From Atopomonas sediminilitoris (GTDB taxonomy: Bacteria > Pseudomonadota > Gammaproteobacteria > Pseudomonadales > Pseudomonadaceae), in the NCBI RefSeq assembly GCF_022601735.1, contig NZ_JAKUMM010000004.1, positions 248,001 to 312,000 on the forward strand: a stretch of DNA of 64,000 nucleotides, in the 5' to 3' direction. Each line of letters opens with the position of its first letter. Within the stretch, counting starts at the first letter, position 1. Made by a program: the position numbers and the translations under genes. The notes below the pieces were generated by a model. It did not search any database and was not told where the DNA came from. It saw nothing but the letters and a program-made list of their open reading frames with translations. This document shows, piece after piece, positions 37,885 to 48,344 of the stretch.

Positions 37885-40470
37885 TTACTTGCTGCTGATC
37901 ACCCACTTACCGGATTGATAGAACGCCTTCCAGCCGGTGGGCTTGCCGTTTTCTTCGCTTTGCACGTACTGCTCTTTGCTCTTACGGCTATAGCGCACCA
38001 CGGTAGCACGACCTTGATCATCGGCCTGCGGCGCATCGCAAAGGAAGTGATACTTCGGATCGATCTCGGCACGATGCGGAACCAGCTCTTTGACCAACGG
38101 CGCGCGCGTCTCACGATTTTTCGGGAAGCCCTTAGCCGCCAAGAACAAGCCCGAGGCACCGTCACGCAAAATGTAAGTGTCGTCGACCTTCTCGCACTTA
38201 AGCTCCGGCATCGGCACCGGGTCCATCTTCGGCGGTGCTGGCTCACCGCTTTTCAACAGCTTGCGAGTGTTCTTACAACTGGCATTGGTGCAACCAAAGA
38301 ACTTGCCGAAACGGCCTGTCTTCAGCTGCATCTCACTGCCGCACTTATCGCACTCAAGGCTTGGGCCTTCGTAGCCCTTGATGCGGAACTTGCCTTCTTC
38401 AACCTCAAAGCCTGAGCAATCGGGGTTGTTGCCGCAGACATGCAGCTTGCGCTGCTCATCCACCAAGTAAGAATCCATCGCTGTGGCGCAAATCGGGCAA
38501 CGGCGCTTGCCACGCAGTACGCGCGACTCGGACTCACCTTCATCATCCTCAGCAATTTCGTTACCGGGGATCAGGTTAATCGTCGACTTGCAGCGCTCTT
38601 TCGGCGGCAAGGCGTAGCCTGAGCAGCCCAAGAACACCCCAGTCGACGCAGTGCGGATCATCATCGGCCGCGCGCATTCGCGACAGGCGATATCGGTCGG
38701 TGTTGGCTGATTGGCACGCATGCCGCCATCACTGTTGGCCGCATGCTCTAACTTGCTACGAAAATCACCGTAGAACTCATCCAGCAGCTGCTTCCACTGC
38801 ACTTGTCCGTGTGCCACTTGGTCGAGCGAACCTTCCATGGTGGCGGTGAAACCGTAATCGAGAAGACCTGAAAAGCTTTCAACCAAACGCTCGGTGACGA
38901 TGTCGCCCATTTTCTCCGCGTAAAAACGGCGGTTATGCAGAACAACGTAGCCGCGCTCTTGAATGGTGGAGATGATCGCCGCATAGGTCGACGGGCGGCC
39001 GATGCCGCGCTTTTCCAGCTCTTTGACCAAGCTGGCTTCATTAAAGCGCGCAGGCGGCTTAGTGAAGTGCTGCTTGGGGTCGAGTTTTTCTAGTTTGAGC
39101 GACTCACCTGGCTGCATATCCGGCAGCACTTGGTCTTCGGCAGACTTACCAACCACCGGCTGTACACGGGTGAAACCGTCAAACTTGAGAATACGACCAC
39201 GCGCACGCAGCTCGAACTCGCCCGCCTGCACCACCAAACTGGTTGATAAGTACTTGGCCGGCAGCATTTGACAGGCCACAAACTGGCGCCAAATCAACTC
39301 ATACAGGCGCTCTGCATCACGTTCCATGCCGGACAAAGCCGTGGCTTTGACCGTGACGTCTGACGGGCGAATCGCCTCATGCGCTTCTTGCGCGCCTTCT
39401 TTGCTGGAGTAAGAAACCGGCTTTTCCGGCAGATACTTATCGCCAAACTCGCCCTGAATAAAGTCGCGCGCCATGGCAACGGCGTCAGCTGACAAATTGG
39501 TTGAGTCGGTACGCATGTACGTGATGTAGCCGGCTTCGTACAAGCGCTGCGCCATCATCATGGTTTTCTTAACGGTAAAGCCCAGGCGGTTGCTCGCCGC
39601 CTGCTGCAAGGTCGAGGTGATATAGGGCGCACTCGGCTTACTGCTGGTCGGCTTGTCGTCGCGACTGAGCACGCTGTAGCTTGACGCTTTAAGCGCCGCT
39701 ACGGCGGCCATAGCTTGGGCTTCGTTCAGCGGGCGGAACGCGTCACCGGCCTGCTTGAACACCTCGAAGCGCACTTGGCTGGCCGCTTTGGACAGATCAG
39801 CGTGCAACTCCCAGAACTCTTCCGGAACGAAAGCGCGAATCTCACGCTCACGATCAACGATCAAACGCACCGCAACCGACTGCACGCGGCCGGCCGATAA
39901 GCCACGAGCCACTTTAGCCCACAGCAACGGCGAGACCATGTAACCGACTACGCGATCAAGAAAGCGTCTAGCTTGCTGGGCGTTGACGCGATTGATATCC
40001 AGCTCACCGGGCGTGGCAAAGGCTTCTTGGATCGCCTTCTTGGTGATTTCGTTAAACACCACGCGCTTGTAGCGGCTGTCATCCCCACCAATGGCTTCGC
40101 GCAGGTGCCAAGCGATGGCTTCCCCTTCGCGGTCCAAGTCCGTTGCCAGATAAATAGTGTCAGCGTCTTTGGCCAAGGCCTTGAGCTCATTCACTACTTT
40201 TTCTTTGCCGGGCAAAATCTCGTAGCGCGCCGCCCAGCCATGTTCAGGGTCAATACCCATGCGGCTGACCAGCTGGCGTTTGGCTTTTTCTTCTGCGCTT
40301 AGCTTCTTGTCAGCGGCCGGCTTTTTGCCGTCTTTACTGCTGGCAGAACCGCTGGTGGGCAAATCGCGGATATGACCAATACTGGACTTCACCACGAATT
40401 GGTTGCCCAAATATTTGTTAATGGTCTTGGCCTTAGCCGGCGACTCCACAATAACCAGAGATTTGCCCAT
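37885..40470 (-). CDS. topA: DNA topoisomerase I
   Basis: 861-residue type IA topoisomerase that relaxes negative supercoils. TOPRIM motif at the N-terminus ([18 protein letters not shown] and the [13 protein letters not shown] acid cluster), active-site Tyr in [14 protein letters not shown], then several C-terminal zinc-ribbon segments with CxxC pairs ([31 protein letters not shown]). ATG 40470 with AGAGA upstream is the natural start. Length fits the family. Confidence 0.97.
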   Translation of the reverse strand: MGKSLVIVESPAKAKTINKYLGNQFVVKSSIGHIRDLPTSGSASSKDGKKPAADKKLSAEEKAKRQLVSRMGIDPEHGWAARYEILPGKEKVVNELKALAKDADTIYLATDLDREGEAIAWHLREAIGGDDSRYKRVVFNEITKKAIQEAFATPGELDINRVNAQQARRFLDRVVGYMVSPLLWAKVARGLSAGRVQSVAVRLIVDREREIRAFVPEEFWELHADLSKAASQVRFEVFKQAGDAFRPLNEAQAMAAVAALKASSYSVLSRDDKPTSSKPSAPYITSTLQQAASNRLGFTVKKTMMMAQRLYEAGYITYMRTDSTNLSADAVAMARDFIQGEFGDKYLPEKPVSYSSKEGAQEAHEAIRPSDVTVKATALSGMERDAERLYELIWRQFVACQMLPAKYLSTSLVVQAGEFELRARGRILKFDGFTRVQPVVGKSAEDQVLPDMQPGESLKLEKLDPKQHFTKPPARFNEASLVKELEKRGIGRPSTYAAIISTIQERGYVVLHNRRFYAEKMGDIVTERLVESFSGLLDYGFTATMEGSLDQVAHGQVQWKQLLDEFYGDFRSKLEHAANSDGGMRANQPTPTDIACRECARPMMIRTASTGVFLGCSGYALPPKERCKSTINLIPGNEIAEDDEGESESRVLRGKRRCPICATAMDSYLVDEQRKLHVCGNNPDCSGFEVEEGKFRIKGYEGPSLECDKCGSEMQLKTGRFGKFFGCTNASCKNTRKLLKSGEPAPPKMDPVPMPELKCEKVDDTYILRDGASGLFLAAKGFPKNRETRAPLVKELVPHRAEIDPKYHFLCDAPQADDQGRATVVRYSRKSKEQYVQSEENGKPTGWKAFYQSGKWVISSK

Positions 40471-40568
40471 ATTTCTCTCTTTAAGCATCCATCAATAAAA
40501 AGCGACTTGCGCGGCTTTATAGTAGCCAGCCATGGGCAAGGTCAAGGACGAGTCCCGATTAAAAAACC

Positions 40569-40814
40569 TTAACGTGCGTCAGCAAACAGGCTTTTTTGCG
40601 CCTCAATCAGCTCAAATCGCGGCACGGTTTCTCCGCCCACGCGCACATGTTCAACAAACATCGATAACGGCCGCACCCATAGGCCAAACGCGCCATACAG
40701 GGCTTGATAGACCACGACCGCCTCTTCCGTTTCCGAGTGTTTTGCCACGCCCACCACGCGGTAACGGCGACCTTTGTAATGCTGATAAATACCGGGCGCC
40801 AAAATATCCTGCAT
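40569..40814 (-). CDS. DUF1653 domain protein
   Basis: 81 residues with the DUF1653 pattern GIYQHYKGRRYRVVGVAKHSETEEAVVVYQALYG and WVRPLSMFVEHV. The family is a small beta-rich fold of unknown function, sometimes linked to RNA or DNA modification. ATG 40814 has GAGGA upstream; the frame reaches a TTG two codons earlier. It lies upstream of topA on the same strand. Confidence 0.9.
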   Translation of the reverse strand: MQDILAPGIYQHYKGRRYRVVGVAKHSETEEAVVVYQALYGAFGLWVRPLSMFVEHVRVGGETVPRFELIEAQKSLFADAR

Positions 40815-40885
40815 AAACAATCCTCAATCAGGCCTTGTGAGCCAAAAACACAGCCGCCAGTCGATAGACCTTACGCTGCGCAGTA

Positions 40886-40915
40886 GGTAAAAAGCCTGCG
40901 CTGATGGCAGGCTTT
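40886..40915 (-). terminator. Terminator after trhO
   Basis: AAAGCCTGC (40891-40899) and GCAGGCTTT (40907-40915) form a 9-bp stem; the minus-strand transcript ends in a run of five T. It lies 17 bases after the trhO stop. Confidence 0.85.
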
Positions 40916-40931
40916 GCAAACATCGCTGAAG

Positions 40932-41912
40932 CTATTCGCTATCGCGCTGTTGTTTCTTAAACGCATTTTTGGCTTGGCGACGCTTTTCGATCAGCTCAGC
41001 CGCCACACTGCCAAAATGTTGCTCGCCACGGCGGCGTGCCAGTTGTACTTGCTTTTCCCGTTCACGAAAGCGCTGACGCTGCTGCTCGTTGTATTGGTCG
41101 ATGCAGTGCGGGCAACTCACGCCTTGCACGTAATGCTCGCTCTGCTTCTCGGCCTCGGTGATCGGCAAACGACAGGCGTGGCACTGGTCATACTGACCCT
41201 TTTCCAACGCATGATTAACCGCCACGCGACCATCAAACACAAAGCACTCGCCCTGCCACAAGCTATCCGTTGCCGGCACTTCTTCTAAGTATTTAAGAAT
41301 GCCGCCCTTGAGGTGATAGACCTCATCGAAACCTTGTTCTTTTAAGTACGCAGTGGATTTTTCACAGCGAATACCGCCGGTGCAAAACATGGCAACTTTT
41401 TTGTGTTTAGCCGGATCAAGCTGCTCTTGCACGTATGCGGGAAATTCGCGAAATGTCTCAGTATTAGGGTTAACTGCGCCCTTAAAAGTGCCGATCTTCA
41501 CTTCATACGCATTGCGCGTATCGACCAACAACACCTCAGGATCACTGATCAAAGCATTCCAATCTTTGGCCTCAACATAGGTACCCACCACCTTTTTCGG
41601 GTCGATACCTTCCACACCCATAGTGACAATTTCACGCTTGAGCTTGACCTTGGAGCGATTAAACGGCTGCGCGGTGTCGTACGACAGCTTGTAGTCCAGC
41701 TCGGCTAAGCGCGGGTCACGCTTAAGCCAAGCTAACACCGCGTTAATGCCTTGGGCCGAGCCCGCGACCGTGCCGTTGATGCCTTCTTTAGCCAGCAGCA
41801 AAGTGCCGCGCACTTGATGGGCAGTCAGCTCAGCGAGCAATGGCTCACGCAGAGCCTCGAAGTCATCCAGGGTGACAAACTTATACAGCGCACACACAAC
41901 AATTTGCGTCAT
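40932..41912 (-). CDS. trhO: tRNA uridine(34) hydroxylase TrhO (rhodanese family)
   Basis: 326 residues. Hydroxylates U34 of tRNAs, giving 5-hydroxyuridine, a precursor of cmo5U or mo5U. A rhodanese domain ([24 protein letters not shown]) carries the conserved loop [10 protein letters not shown], and a Cys-rich C-terminal part ([24 protein letters not shown]) follows. A possible minus-strand -10 (TAGAAT, ATTCTA at 41985-41990) lies upstream. The 41913-42172 gap otherwise contains only the divergent promoter region. Confidence 0.94.
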   Translation of the reverse strand: MTQIVVCALYKFVTLDDFEALREPLLAELTAHQVRGTLLLAKEGINGTVAGSAQGINAVLAWLKRDPRLAELDYKLSYDTAQPFNRSKVKLKREIVTMGVEGIDPKKVVGTYVEAKDWNALISDPEVLLVDTRNAYEVKIGTFKGAVNPNTETFREFPAYVQEQLDPAKHKKVAMFCTGGIRCEKSTAYLKEQGFDEVYHLKGGILKYLEEVPATDSLWQGECFVFDGRVAVNHALEKGQYDQCHACRLPITEAEKQSEHYVQGVSCPHCIDQYNEQQRQRFREREKQVQLARRRGEQHFGSVAAELIEKRRQAKNAFKKQQRDSE

Positions 41913-42172
41913 AAAACACCTTTATCTTGCGCACTGGAACGTAAATCCAGAGCAAAATGGCGTGCCTCAGCACGGCGGGCGCGCATTCTACCGAGCCTGC
42001 TCGTGCGGTGAAAGTCGCGCCTATCGTTTGCATCACAAAAGCCTCAAGCGGTTAAGCCCAACTTTTCTCCTGAAATTGTCGAACAACCCTCCACCCAACC
42101 CTAGGTTGGCCGGACATTCCACCTCGCTAACGGCACCCTGCGCGCACAACAACAACACGCTGGAGTGCCCCC

Positions 42173-43126
42173 ATGCGCCGTCTGATTTTTCCCCTGCTGT
42201 TCCCCATCATGATTTTGCCCGGCTGCCAGAGCCTAGGCTTTGGCTCACTGCCGATGGAGGAGCTCACCGCGCGCTACGCCAGCGCCGAGAGCGGCTCCCA
42301 GTTCGTTGAAATACAGGGCGTGCGCATGCATTACCGCGATGAGGGCCGCCAAGACGCCCCTGTGCTGCTGTTATTGCACGGGGTTGTGTCATCGCTACAC
42401 ACGTGGGACGGCTGGGTCGACGAGCTAAAAGACGATTACCGCTTGATCCGCGTGGATGTGCCGGGTTTCGGCCTCACTGGCCCCCTACCCGATGGCAAAT
42501 ACGAGCCTGAGCGCATCGTCGGCATGCTGGATGAGCTGCTGACCACCTTAGACGTTGAGCAGCTGTCCATCGCCGGCAACTCACTCGGCGGCTACATGGC
42601 GTGGAATTACGCGCTCAAACGCCCAGAGAAAGTCGACAAGCTCATCCTTATTGATCCTGCAGGCTACCCCATGGAGAAAGCGCCTTGGGTGATCAGCTTG
42701 GCGGACCTGCCGGGCGCGCGCAGCATTGCCCCGCTGTGGATCCCTAAAAGCGTGATCGGCATGAACGTAAGTGAAGTCTATGGGCAGAGCTGGCGCATTC
42801 GTGATGGCGTGATTGACCGCTACTACGACATCAATCGTCGCCCCGGCAACCGCGCCGCGATGATCGATATCTTCCGTATGATCAACAAGATGAACAACCC
42901 CAGCCAAGACCCGAGCGAGCAGATCGCCAAGCTCAGCACGCCTACTTTATTAATGTGGGGCGACAAAGACCGTTGGATTCCACCCAGCCAAGCTCAGCAA
43001 TGGCAACAGGACCATCCCAAGCTAACCCTTAAAATGTACCCCGATATCGGCCATGTGCCGATGGAAGAAATCCCCGTGCAAAGCGCGTGGGATGCCAAAC
43101 GTTTCCTAGCCACAGGTAAGCTCTAA
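42173..43126 (+). CDS. Alpha/beta hydrolase lipoprotein
   Basis: 317 residues. An N-terminal signal with lipobox (ILPGCQS) predicts a lipoprotein. The hydrolase fold is intact: oxyanion HGVVSSLHTW, nucleophile elbow GNSLGGYM, acid in LMWGDKDRWIPP and late His in DIGHVPMEEIP. Substrate unknown; relatives include esterases and haloalkane-like hydrolases. The gene is alone, divergent from trhO and convergent with the amylase gene. Confidence 0.88.
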   Translation: MRRLIFPLLFPIMILPGCQSLGFGSLPMEELTARYASAESGSQFVEIQGVRMHYRDEGRQDAPVLLLLHGVVSSLHTWDGWVDELKDDYRLIRVDVPGFGLTGPLPDGKYEPERIVGMLDELLTTLDVEQLSIAGNSLGGYMAWNYALKRPEKVDKLILIDPAGYPMEKAPWVISLADLPGARSIAPLWIPKSVIGMNVSEVYGQSWRIRDGVIDRYYDINRRPGNRAAMIDIFRMINKMNNPSQDPSEQIAKLSTPTLLMWGDKDRWIPPSQAQQWQQDHPKLTLKMYPDIGHVPMEEIPVQSAWDAKRFLATGKL

Positions 43127-43155
43127 GGCCAGTTCTAAGCCATCCACAAAGTCAT

Positions 43156-43193
43156 CCACAAAGCCCGGCAGCGCTGACTGGCGGGCTTTGTGG
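43156..43193. terminator. Convergent hairpin between the hydrolase and amylase genes
   Basis: CCACAAAGCCCG (43156-43167) and CGGGCTTTGTGG (43182-43193) form a 12-bp perfect stem around a 14-base loop between two convergent genes. It lacks a clear T tract, so it may act weakly. Confidence 0.6.
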
Positions 43194-43205
43194 ACAACGT
43201 ACGGG

Positions 43206-44864
43206 TTAGAACCGCCCGCTGGTGGTCACGCCCGCCGCAGTAGTGACCCGGTTATTGGCCCCCGGCTGCCATTGCTTAACTTGGCTTGGGTTGGCTTCGT
43301 TGCGGATGATGCACTTCCACTCCAGCGTTTGGTTAGCCGGCAGTTGTAGCGTGCCTTTCCAGGTTGGATAAGCCGTGGTATCGGTCAGACGCACCGCGTT
43401 GGCAGCGCTCCAGTTACCCAAATCCGCACTATTACCCACCGCGTACACGCTATCCCCCCACTGCGTGACGCCGTTGTCGCAGCGAAAATTCACCGCCACC
43501 GTCGTGCCACCCGCGCTACCCGTGCGCCACACGCGAATCTGCCCGTTGTCGCTGTTCAGCGCTTGCGTAAAGCTGCCAGCGGCCACTTGATTGGGGTTGG
43601 CCAAGTTCGAGTTCAGCGCCAGCACTAAGGTTTGCGAGCTGCCGCTGATACTCGCCACTAAGCCAGAAAAGCCCGAATGAAAGGTGATCGCCGAAGCCGC
43701 TTTAACGCCGGCTGTTTTACGGATTTGCATCAACTGGCGGATCAAGCCATCCAAGCCCCAGTCGTACATATCCGACCAATACACCACCGGCGTGCCCGGC
43801 GTAGTCAGGATGTAGGCGTAGGCTTGTTTGCGCAGGCTATCCGGCAAAGCCCAATGGTGCTGGCCACCGTTAGGCCCCGGCGAGTAGCCCGTGTCGTGGT
43901 TATCGACAAAGGTCACCGCAGTTTCACGCCAACGGACATCGGGGTTGCCGTTTAGGCCGTTGCGCCAATCGCTGATCGAGCCGTTCTGCATGCGTTCTTT
44001 CAAGGCGAAGTCAAACACGCTGCATTGTCCGCGATCGGACCAGTCTTTGATGATCTCTTGCCAACTGGCGTTGCGTCGCCAGTCTGAGGGCGGGTATTCG
44101 CCCGGCGACTTCCACAGCTCGCCCACGCAATAGCCGCTGTCATGCGCATCTTTCATCCACGCATCGACGCGTTCACCGGCGTAGCCGCGCACGAAGTCAA
44201 AGCGGAAACCTTGGGCACCGTAGTTGTTTTTCAGGTTTTTAAGTTCATCGCGGAACATCAAATAGTTCTGCGCGTGCGCGGTGTTAAGGTCGGCATCGCC
44301 GCCGATAAAGCGATCGCCATCGTCACAGCCATTGGGGCCATTAGCGTTATCGGCGCAGTCGTTACGCCACAAGCCCTGGCCGGCCGGCAGGTTGATTTCT
44401 TTATTGGGATAACTCCGGTTCATATGGTTGGGTACGATGTCGTACACCACCTTGACGCCGGCGTTATTCAACGCGTTGGCTGCGCTTTTTAGTTGCGCGT
44501 CGCTGCCGTAGCGACCGTTTTTATTAAAGTCATGCCAAAAGTAGCCTTCGCCACCACCACTGGTGCCGTTACTGGCATCACTCCAGCTGGAAAAGTCGCG
44601 CCACGGCACCGGCATCCAAATGCTGGTAAAACCATCGGCGGCAATGGTTGGGGCTTTGTCTTTGAGGGTGTTGTACCAATGGCTCGGCGCAGTGCGCACC
44701 ACGTTCCAGTGAAAGCCTTGCAGGATAATTTCATCGCCGCCGTGGTTACGCACGCCGGCTGCGGTTTTTCCGCCGGCATCAGCGGCATGCACAAGACTGT
44801 CCAGCGGGTACGCCAACGGCACCATGGCCGCGGTGAGGCAAGCGATACGTAGGTATCGGTTCAT
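43206..44864 (-). CDS. Secreted maltotetraose-forming (G4) alpha-amylase with CBM20
   Basis: 552 residues from ATG 44864 (the frame also opens at 44879). A signal peptide ends near LDSLVHA. The GH13 domain keeps catalytic residues D223, E249 and D324 in FRFDFVRGYAG, CVGELWKSP and VDNHD; relative to the P. stutzeri maltotetraose amylase (mature D193, E219, D294, from memory) all three are offset by 30, which supports the exact homology. A C-terminal starch-binding domain (CBM20; VYAVGNSADLGNWSAANAVRLTD, WKGTLQLPANQTLEWKCI) follows a Gly/Ser linker. The product is expected to be mainly maltotetraose, released outside the cell, then taken up by the nearby maltoporin. Confidence 0.93.
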   Translation of the reverse strand: MNRYLRIACLTAAMVPLAYPLDSLVHAADAGGKTAAGVRNHGGDEIILQGFHWNVVRTAPSHWYNTLKDKAPTIAADGFTSIWMPVPWRDFSSWSDASNGTSGGGEGYFWHDFNKNGRYGSDAQLKSAANALNNAGVKVVYDIVPNHMNRSYPNKEINLPAGQGLWRNDCADNANGPNGCDDGDRFIGGDADLNTAHAQNYLMFRDELKNLKNNYGAQGFRFDFVRGYAGERVDAWMKDAHDSGYCVGELWKSPGEYPPSDWRRNASWQEIIKDWSDRGQCSVFDFALKERMQNGSISDWRNGLNGNPDVRWRETAVTFVDNHDTGYSPGPNGGQHHWALPDSLRKQAYAYILTTPGTPVVYWSDMYDWGLDGLIRQLMQIRKTAGVKAASAITFHSGFSGLVASISGSSQTLVLALNSNLANPNQVAAGSFTQALNSDNGQIRVWRTGSAGGTTVAVNFRCDNGVTQWGDSVYAVGNSADLGNWSAANAVRLTDTTAYPTWKGTLQLPANQTLEWKCIIRNEANPSQVKQWQPGANNRVTTAAGVTTSGRF

Positions 44865-44922
44865 CGGGTTGAGCTCCATTATTGTCTTTGTTGTTGAGCA
44901 TCCGACCGCCAGAGTTCCCTCT

Positions 44923-44966
44923 CTGCGAATGGGGAAGTTGCTGCATTTTCACGCAGACATTCGCAG
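44923..44966. promoter_or_regulatory. Inverted repeat upstream of the amylase gene
   Basis: CTGCGAATG (44923-44931) and CATTCGCAG (44958-44966) form a perfect 9-bp inverted repeat with 26 bases between, about 60-100 bases before the amylase ATG. It could be an operator pair or a leader stem-loop. The rest of the 44880-45297 gap holds three GGCGTA repeats (45017-45046) and the eda terminator; no gene is visible. Confidence 0.4.
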
Positions 44967-45016
44967 GCTGCGCTGCGCAGTCATTGCCGCACAGCGCCTG
45001 AGACGAAAAAAAACAG

Positions 45017-45046
45017 GCGTAATGGCCAGGCGTAGAACCCGGCGTA
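45017..45046. repeat. Three tandem GGCGTA repeats at 12-base spacing
   Basis: GGCGTA occurs at 45017, 45029 and 45041, each 12 bases apart, in the upstream region of the amylase gene. The later two copies share GGCGTAGAA. Possible regulator half-sites; no regulator is recognised. Confidence 0.4.
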
Positions 45047-45134
45047 GAATTGGCATAGCCACGGCATGCCGACCGCAACAGCGCTCGCGCCTAACATTTA
45101 AAAAGCGGCGTCAGCTAGATGCCGTCCACAGCGC

Positions 45135-45178
45135 AAAAAAAACCGCCCGCTCCGGGGCCGTGATCCGGAGAAGGCGGT
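45135..45178 (-). terminator. Terminator of the zwf-pgl-eda operon
   Basis: On the minus strand, ACCGCC-TT-CTCCGG pairs with CCGGAG-CG-GGCGGT and is followed by eight T residues. It lies 120 bases after the eda stop and would end the operon transcript before the amylase promoter region. Confidence 0.88.
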
Positions 45179-45297
45179 GGCGTGATACACCAATACACGG
45201 ATAGAGAGGGTTTCTCTCCAGCGGCGATGCGGGAGGAGCACATCACCGATCTGCCAAACGGCCCCTTGCTCCATTTGGCAAATGCTTGCGCGTAGTC

Positions 45298-45942
45298 TTA
45301 GCTGACCAACGCCAGTGCTTCGCGGCTTAGACGCTCAATGTCAGACCAGTCGCCTGCGGCAACCAAGTTGTCCGGCAGCATCCAAGTGCCACCAATGCAC
45401 ATCACGTTGCTAAGCGCTAAATAGGCATTGGCGTTATCCGGCTTTACCCCGCCCGTTGGGCAGAAGCGCACATCTCGAAATGGACCAGCGAAGGCCTTTA
45501 ACGCTGATTGACCGCCGACCACTTCCGCCGGAAACAACTTAAAGCGGCGATAGCCCAAAGCGTAACCTTGCATCAGTTCAGAGGCCGTACTGATGCCCGG
45601 CAACAACGGCGCCGCACTCCTCGCCCCGTATTCGAGCAGTGCCTGAGTGCAGCCCGGCGTGACCACAAACTGCGCTCCGGCCTGCTCGGCCGCTTGATAC
45701 ATAGCAACATCCAGCACGGTGCCGGCACCCACGCAAAGCTCAGGTCGCTGCTCACGCAACAGACGAATCGCGGTTAAACCGTGAGCCGAGCGCAAGGTGA
45801 TTTCTAAGGTGCGTAAGCCGCCTGCGGCTAAGGCATCGGCCAGCGGCAAAATATCCGCCTCTTGGTTAATCACGATCACCGGCATGATGCGCGCGGCGCT
45901 ACAGATCAGATCTAAACGCGCGGTGTTGTCTGCCAAACTCAT
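45298..45942 (-). CDS. eda: KDPG/KHG aldolase Eda
   Basis: 214 residues. Cleaves 2-keto-3-deoxy-6-phosphogluconate to pyruvate and glyceraldehyde 3-phosphate, the last Entner-Doudoroff step. Active-site strands are recognisable: LEITLRSAHGL, GAGTVLDV, FVVTPGCTQ and the Schiff-base lysine in RFKLFPAEVVGG. ATG 45942 begins MSLADNTARLDL, the usual start; the frame opens five codons earlier. Third gene of zwf-pgl-eda; the partner dehydratase edd is not in the window. Confidence 0.96.
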   Translation of the reverse strand: MSLADNTARLDLICSAARIMPVIVINQEADILPLADALAAGGLRTLEITLRSAHGLTAIRLLREQRPELCVGAGTVLDVAMYQAAEQAGAQFVVTPGCTQALLEYGARSAAPLLPGISTASELMQGYALGYRRFKLFPAEVVGGQSALKAFAGPFRDVRFCPTGGVKPDNANAYLALSNVMCIGGTWMLPDNLVAAGDWSDIERLSREALALVS

Positions 45943-45990
45943 ATGCGTGTCTCTCAAGTCAATAATCAGGTCAGCTGCACTGGCGGGGCT

Positions 45991-46695
45991 TTACGGGCAC
46001 CAATAGATGCACAGCGGCGCACGTAAGAACGCCTTAATCGGTTTATCAAGGGCATCGCAGGTGAGTGCTTCACGCAGCGCTTGCAGCTTTTCTTGCCCGG
46101 CAATGGCTAGCAGTTGTACTGGCGCACGGCGCAATAAGGCGGCGGTGCAGCTAACTCGCGCAGTCGGCGCTGCGCTGGCCTGCATCGGCAGGCACAGCGG
46201 ACCGTCTTCCGCCAAGCCTTGCGCCAGCCCTTCTGCACGTGGGAACAACGACGCGGTGTGCGCATCGCCACCCATGCCCAGCACCACCACATCCGGTGCA
46301 CGGCGACTTTGCCAACGCTCGGTCACCGCTTGCGCATCAGCACGCTGGCTCACCCCCAAATACAGCGGCTCAAACTGCGCCGCCGCTGCGGCGCCTTGCA
46401 GCAAATGGCTTTTGACTAACGCGGCATTGCTGTTCGGGTCGCTCTCGGGCACCCAACGCTCGTCCACTAACGAGACACGCACCTTGGCCCAATCCAGCGG
46501 CGCTGCACGTAAGGCGTGAAAAAACGCCACGGGGCTGCGCCCACCACTGACCAACAAGCAGGCATCGCCGTATTCAGCCACCGCTTGCGCTAAGGCCGCC
46601 GCCACCCGCTGCGCCAGCACTTGTGCTTGCACACTGGCATCGGCCAAGGCATGTGCCTGCACGCCAGCAGGTAAGAATCCGTCAAAGATCGCCAT
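45991..46695 (-). CDS. pgl: 6-phosphogluconolactonase
   Basis: 234 residues of the DevB/SOL type. It hydrolyses 6-phosphogluconolactone to 6-phosphogluconate. Conserved motifs are [37 protein letters not shown] and [19 protein letters not shown] 46695 with GGGAGG upstream is preferred over the longer open frame. It overlaps the zwf stop by 14 bases and is followed by eda 48 bases later. Confidence 0.95.
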   Translation of the reverse strand: MAIFDGFLPAGVQAHALADASVQAQVLAQRVAAALAQAVAEYGDACLLVSGGRSPVAFFHALRAAPLDWAKVRVSLVDERWVPESDPNSNAALVKSHLLQGAAAAAQFEPLYLGVSQRADAQAVTERWQSRRAPDVVVLGMGGDAHTASLFPRAEGLAQGLAEDGPLCLPMQASAAPTARVSCTAALLRRAPVQLLAIAGQEKLQALREALTCDALDKPIKAFLRAPLCIYWCP

Positions 46696-48151
46696 ACCAA
46701 GACCTCCCGTCACGGGTAATCATGGCGATCGAGGCCACCGGCCCCCAGCTGCCGGCGGGGTACTTTTTCGGTGCCGAACCATCTTGCCGCCAGCTGGCCA
46801 ACAGCTGATCGCACCAGCGCCAGGCGGCTTGCACTTCGTCTTTACGCACAAACAGGTATTGATTGCCCTGCATCACCTCAAGCAGTAAACGCTCGTAGGC
46901 ATCGGGTATGCGCGCCGCGTTGTTGGTGTCGGCAAAACTTAACTGCAGCGGGCCGCTGCGCAGATGCATGCCCTTATCCAAGCCCTGCTCTTTGGTCATC
47001 ACCTGCAAGGAAATGCCCTCATCGGGCTGCAAGCGAATGATCAGCTTGTTACTCACCTGATCGCGCTGCTCTTCAGCGAAGATGTAGTGCGCTGACTCTT
47101 TAAAATGGATCACGATCTGCGACAGCTTTTGCTGCATGCGCTTACCGGTGCGCAAATAAAACGGCACCCCGCTCCAGCGCCAGTTGCGGATTTCACAGCG
47201 CAAGCTGACGAAGGTTTCGGTGTTGCTGTGCACGTTGGCGTTCTCTTCTTCGAGATAGCCAGGCACGGGCTGACCATCGATGCTGCCAGCGGCGTACTGC
47301 CCACGCACCACATGGGTGCTTAACAACTCTGGCGTGATCGGTGCTAACGCTTTGAGCACTTTGACCTTTTCGTCACGAATACTGTCAGCTGACAAGTCGC
47401 TCGGTGGCTCCATCGCGGTTAAGCACAGCAGTTGCAATAGGTGGTTTTGCACCATATCGCGCAGCTGTCCCGCCTGATCAAAGTAGCCCCAGCGACCCTC
47501 GATACCGACCTTCTCCGCCACCGTGATTTCGACGTGGGAGATGTAACGGCTGTTCCATTGATTCTCAAATAAGCTATTGGCAAAGCGCAGGGCAATCAGG
47601 TTTTGTACCGTTTCTTTGCCCAAGTAATGGTCGATACGATAGATCGCGCGCTCTGGCAGATAGCGCGCCACCGCATCGTTGACTTCTTGCGAAGACTCCA
47701 GTGAATGACCGATGGGCTTTTCCAGCACCACACGCAGGTTGCTAACCAACTCAAGGTGCGCCAGCTCACGACAAATATCGCCATACACCGCCGCAGGCGT
47801 GGCGAAATAAGCCACCAAGGGCTGTTCCGCCGAGACTAGCGACGTCAGCGCTTGGTAGTCATCGCGCTTACGAAAATCCATTGACACATAGGTGCAGCGG
47901 TCAATAAAGCGCTGCATCACCGCTGCATCTTGTTCTTTAGCGCTGACAAAACGGGTCAAGCTTTCGCGCAACTGACGCTGCAAACCCTCGGCATCCAGTT
48001 CATCACGCGCCATCGCCAGCACACAGGTTTGCTCATGCAGCAGGCCGGCGCGATCCAGCTGATAGAGCGCCGGAAATAGCTTACGCAGAGCCAAATCACC
48101 CAAGGCACCAAACAAGGCAAAGGTACAGGGCTCAACTCGAATCACAGGCAT
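46682..48151 (-). CDS. zwf: Glucose-6-phosphate 1-dehydrogenase
   Basis: 489 residues. It oxidises glucose 6-phosphate to the lactone with NAD(P)+, feeding the Entner-Doudoroff and pentose phosphate routes. The dinucleotide motif is in [20 protein letters not shown] and the substrate-binding active site in [23 protein letters not shown] 48151 gives [15 protein letters not shown]; the frame opens seven codons earlier. First gene of zwf-pgl-eda, divergent from its probable repressor hexR. Confidence 0.97.
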   Translation of the reverse strand: MPVIRVEPCTFALFGALGDLALRKLFPALYQLDRAGLLHEQTCVLAMARDELDAEGLQRQLRESLTRFVSAKEQDAAVMQRFIDRCTYVSMDFRKRDDYQALTSLVSAEQPLVAYFATPAAVYGDICRELAHLELVSNLRVVLEKPIGHSLESSQEVNDAVARYLPERAIYRIDHYLGKETVQNLIALRFANSLFENQWNSRYISHVEITVAEKVGIEGRWGYFDQAGQLRDMVQNHLLQLLCLTAMEPPSDLSADSIRDEKVKVLKALAPITPELLSTHVVRGQYAAGSIDGQPVPGYLEEENANVHSNTETFVSLRCEIRNWRWSGVPFYLRTGKRMQQKLSQIVIHFKESAHYIFAEEQRDQVSNKLIIRLQPDEGISLQVMTKEQGLDKGMHLRSGPLQLSFADTNNAARIPDAYERLLLEVMQGNQYLFVRKDEVQAAWRWCDQLLASWRQDGSAPKKYPAGSWGPVASIAMITRDGRSWYGDL

Positions 48152-48229
48152 GTCTGTTTCACCTTCCAACAAGTATGCGGTGCCTTAAACCAAGCGCCGC
48201 CAAAGCGATTGACGTTATAAAAACGTAAA

Positions 48230-48244
48230 AGTAGTAAAAAAACA
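48230..48244. promoter_or_regulatory. Candidate HexR operator in the zwf-hexR gap
   Basis: On the minus strand TGTTTTTTTACTACT matches the HexR consensus TGTARTWWWAYTACA at 12 of 15 positions, with a perfect right half. It lies in the A/T-rich part of the divergent gap, where HexR sites are known in pseudomonads. Confidence 0.5.
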
Positions 48245-48253
48245 ACATTTCTT

Positions 48254-48282
48254 TTCAAAAACCGTTTTGCTCTTGGTAGATT
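48254..48282 (+). promoter_or_regulatory. Candidate hexR promoter
   Basis: A -35 TTCAAA (48254-48259) and a -10 TAGATT (48277-48282) are 17 bases apart, about 60 bases before the hexR ATG. Both are four-of-six matches to the housekeeping consensus. Confidence 0.45.
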
Positions 48283-48344
48283 AGCCCTTACGGACTAGCA
48301 TCAACCCAGCTAACGCACGCTATCGCGTGCCTTTAAGGACATTT

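Noticed and set aside
42173..43126. Haloalkane dehalogenase or specific lipase call for the hydrolase
   Set aside because: Only generic alpha/beta hydrolase features are visible; naming a substrate would be a guess.
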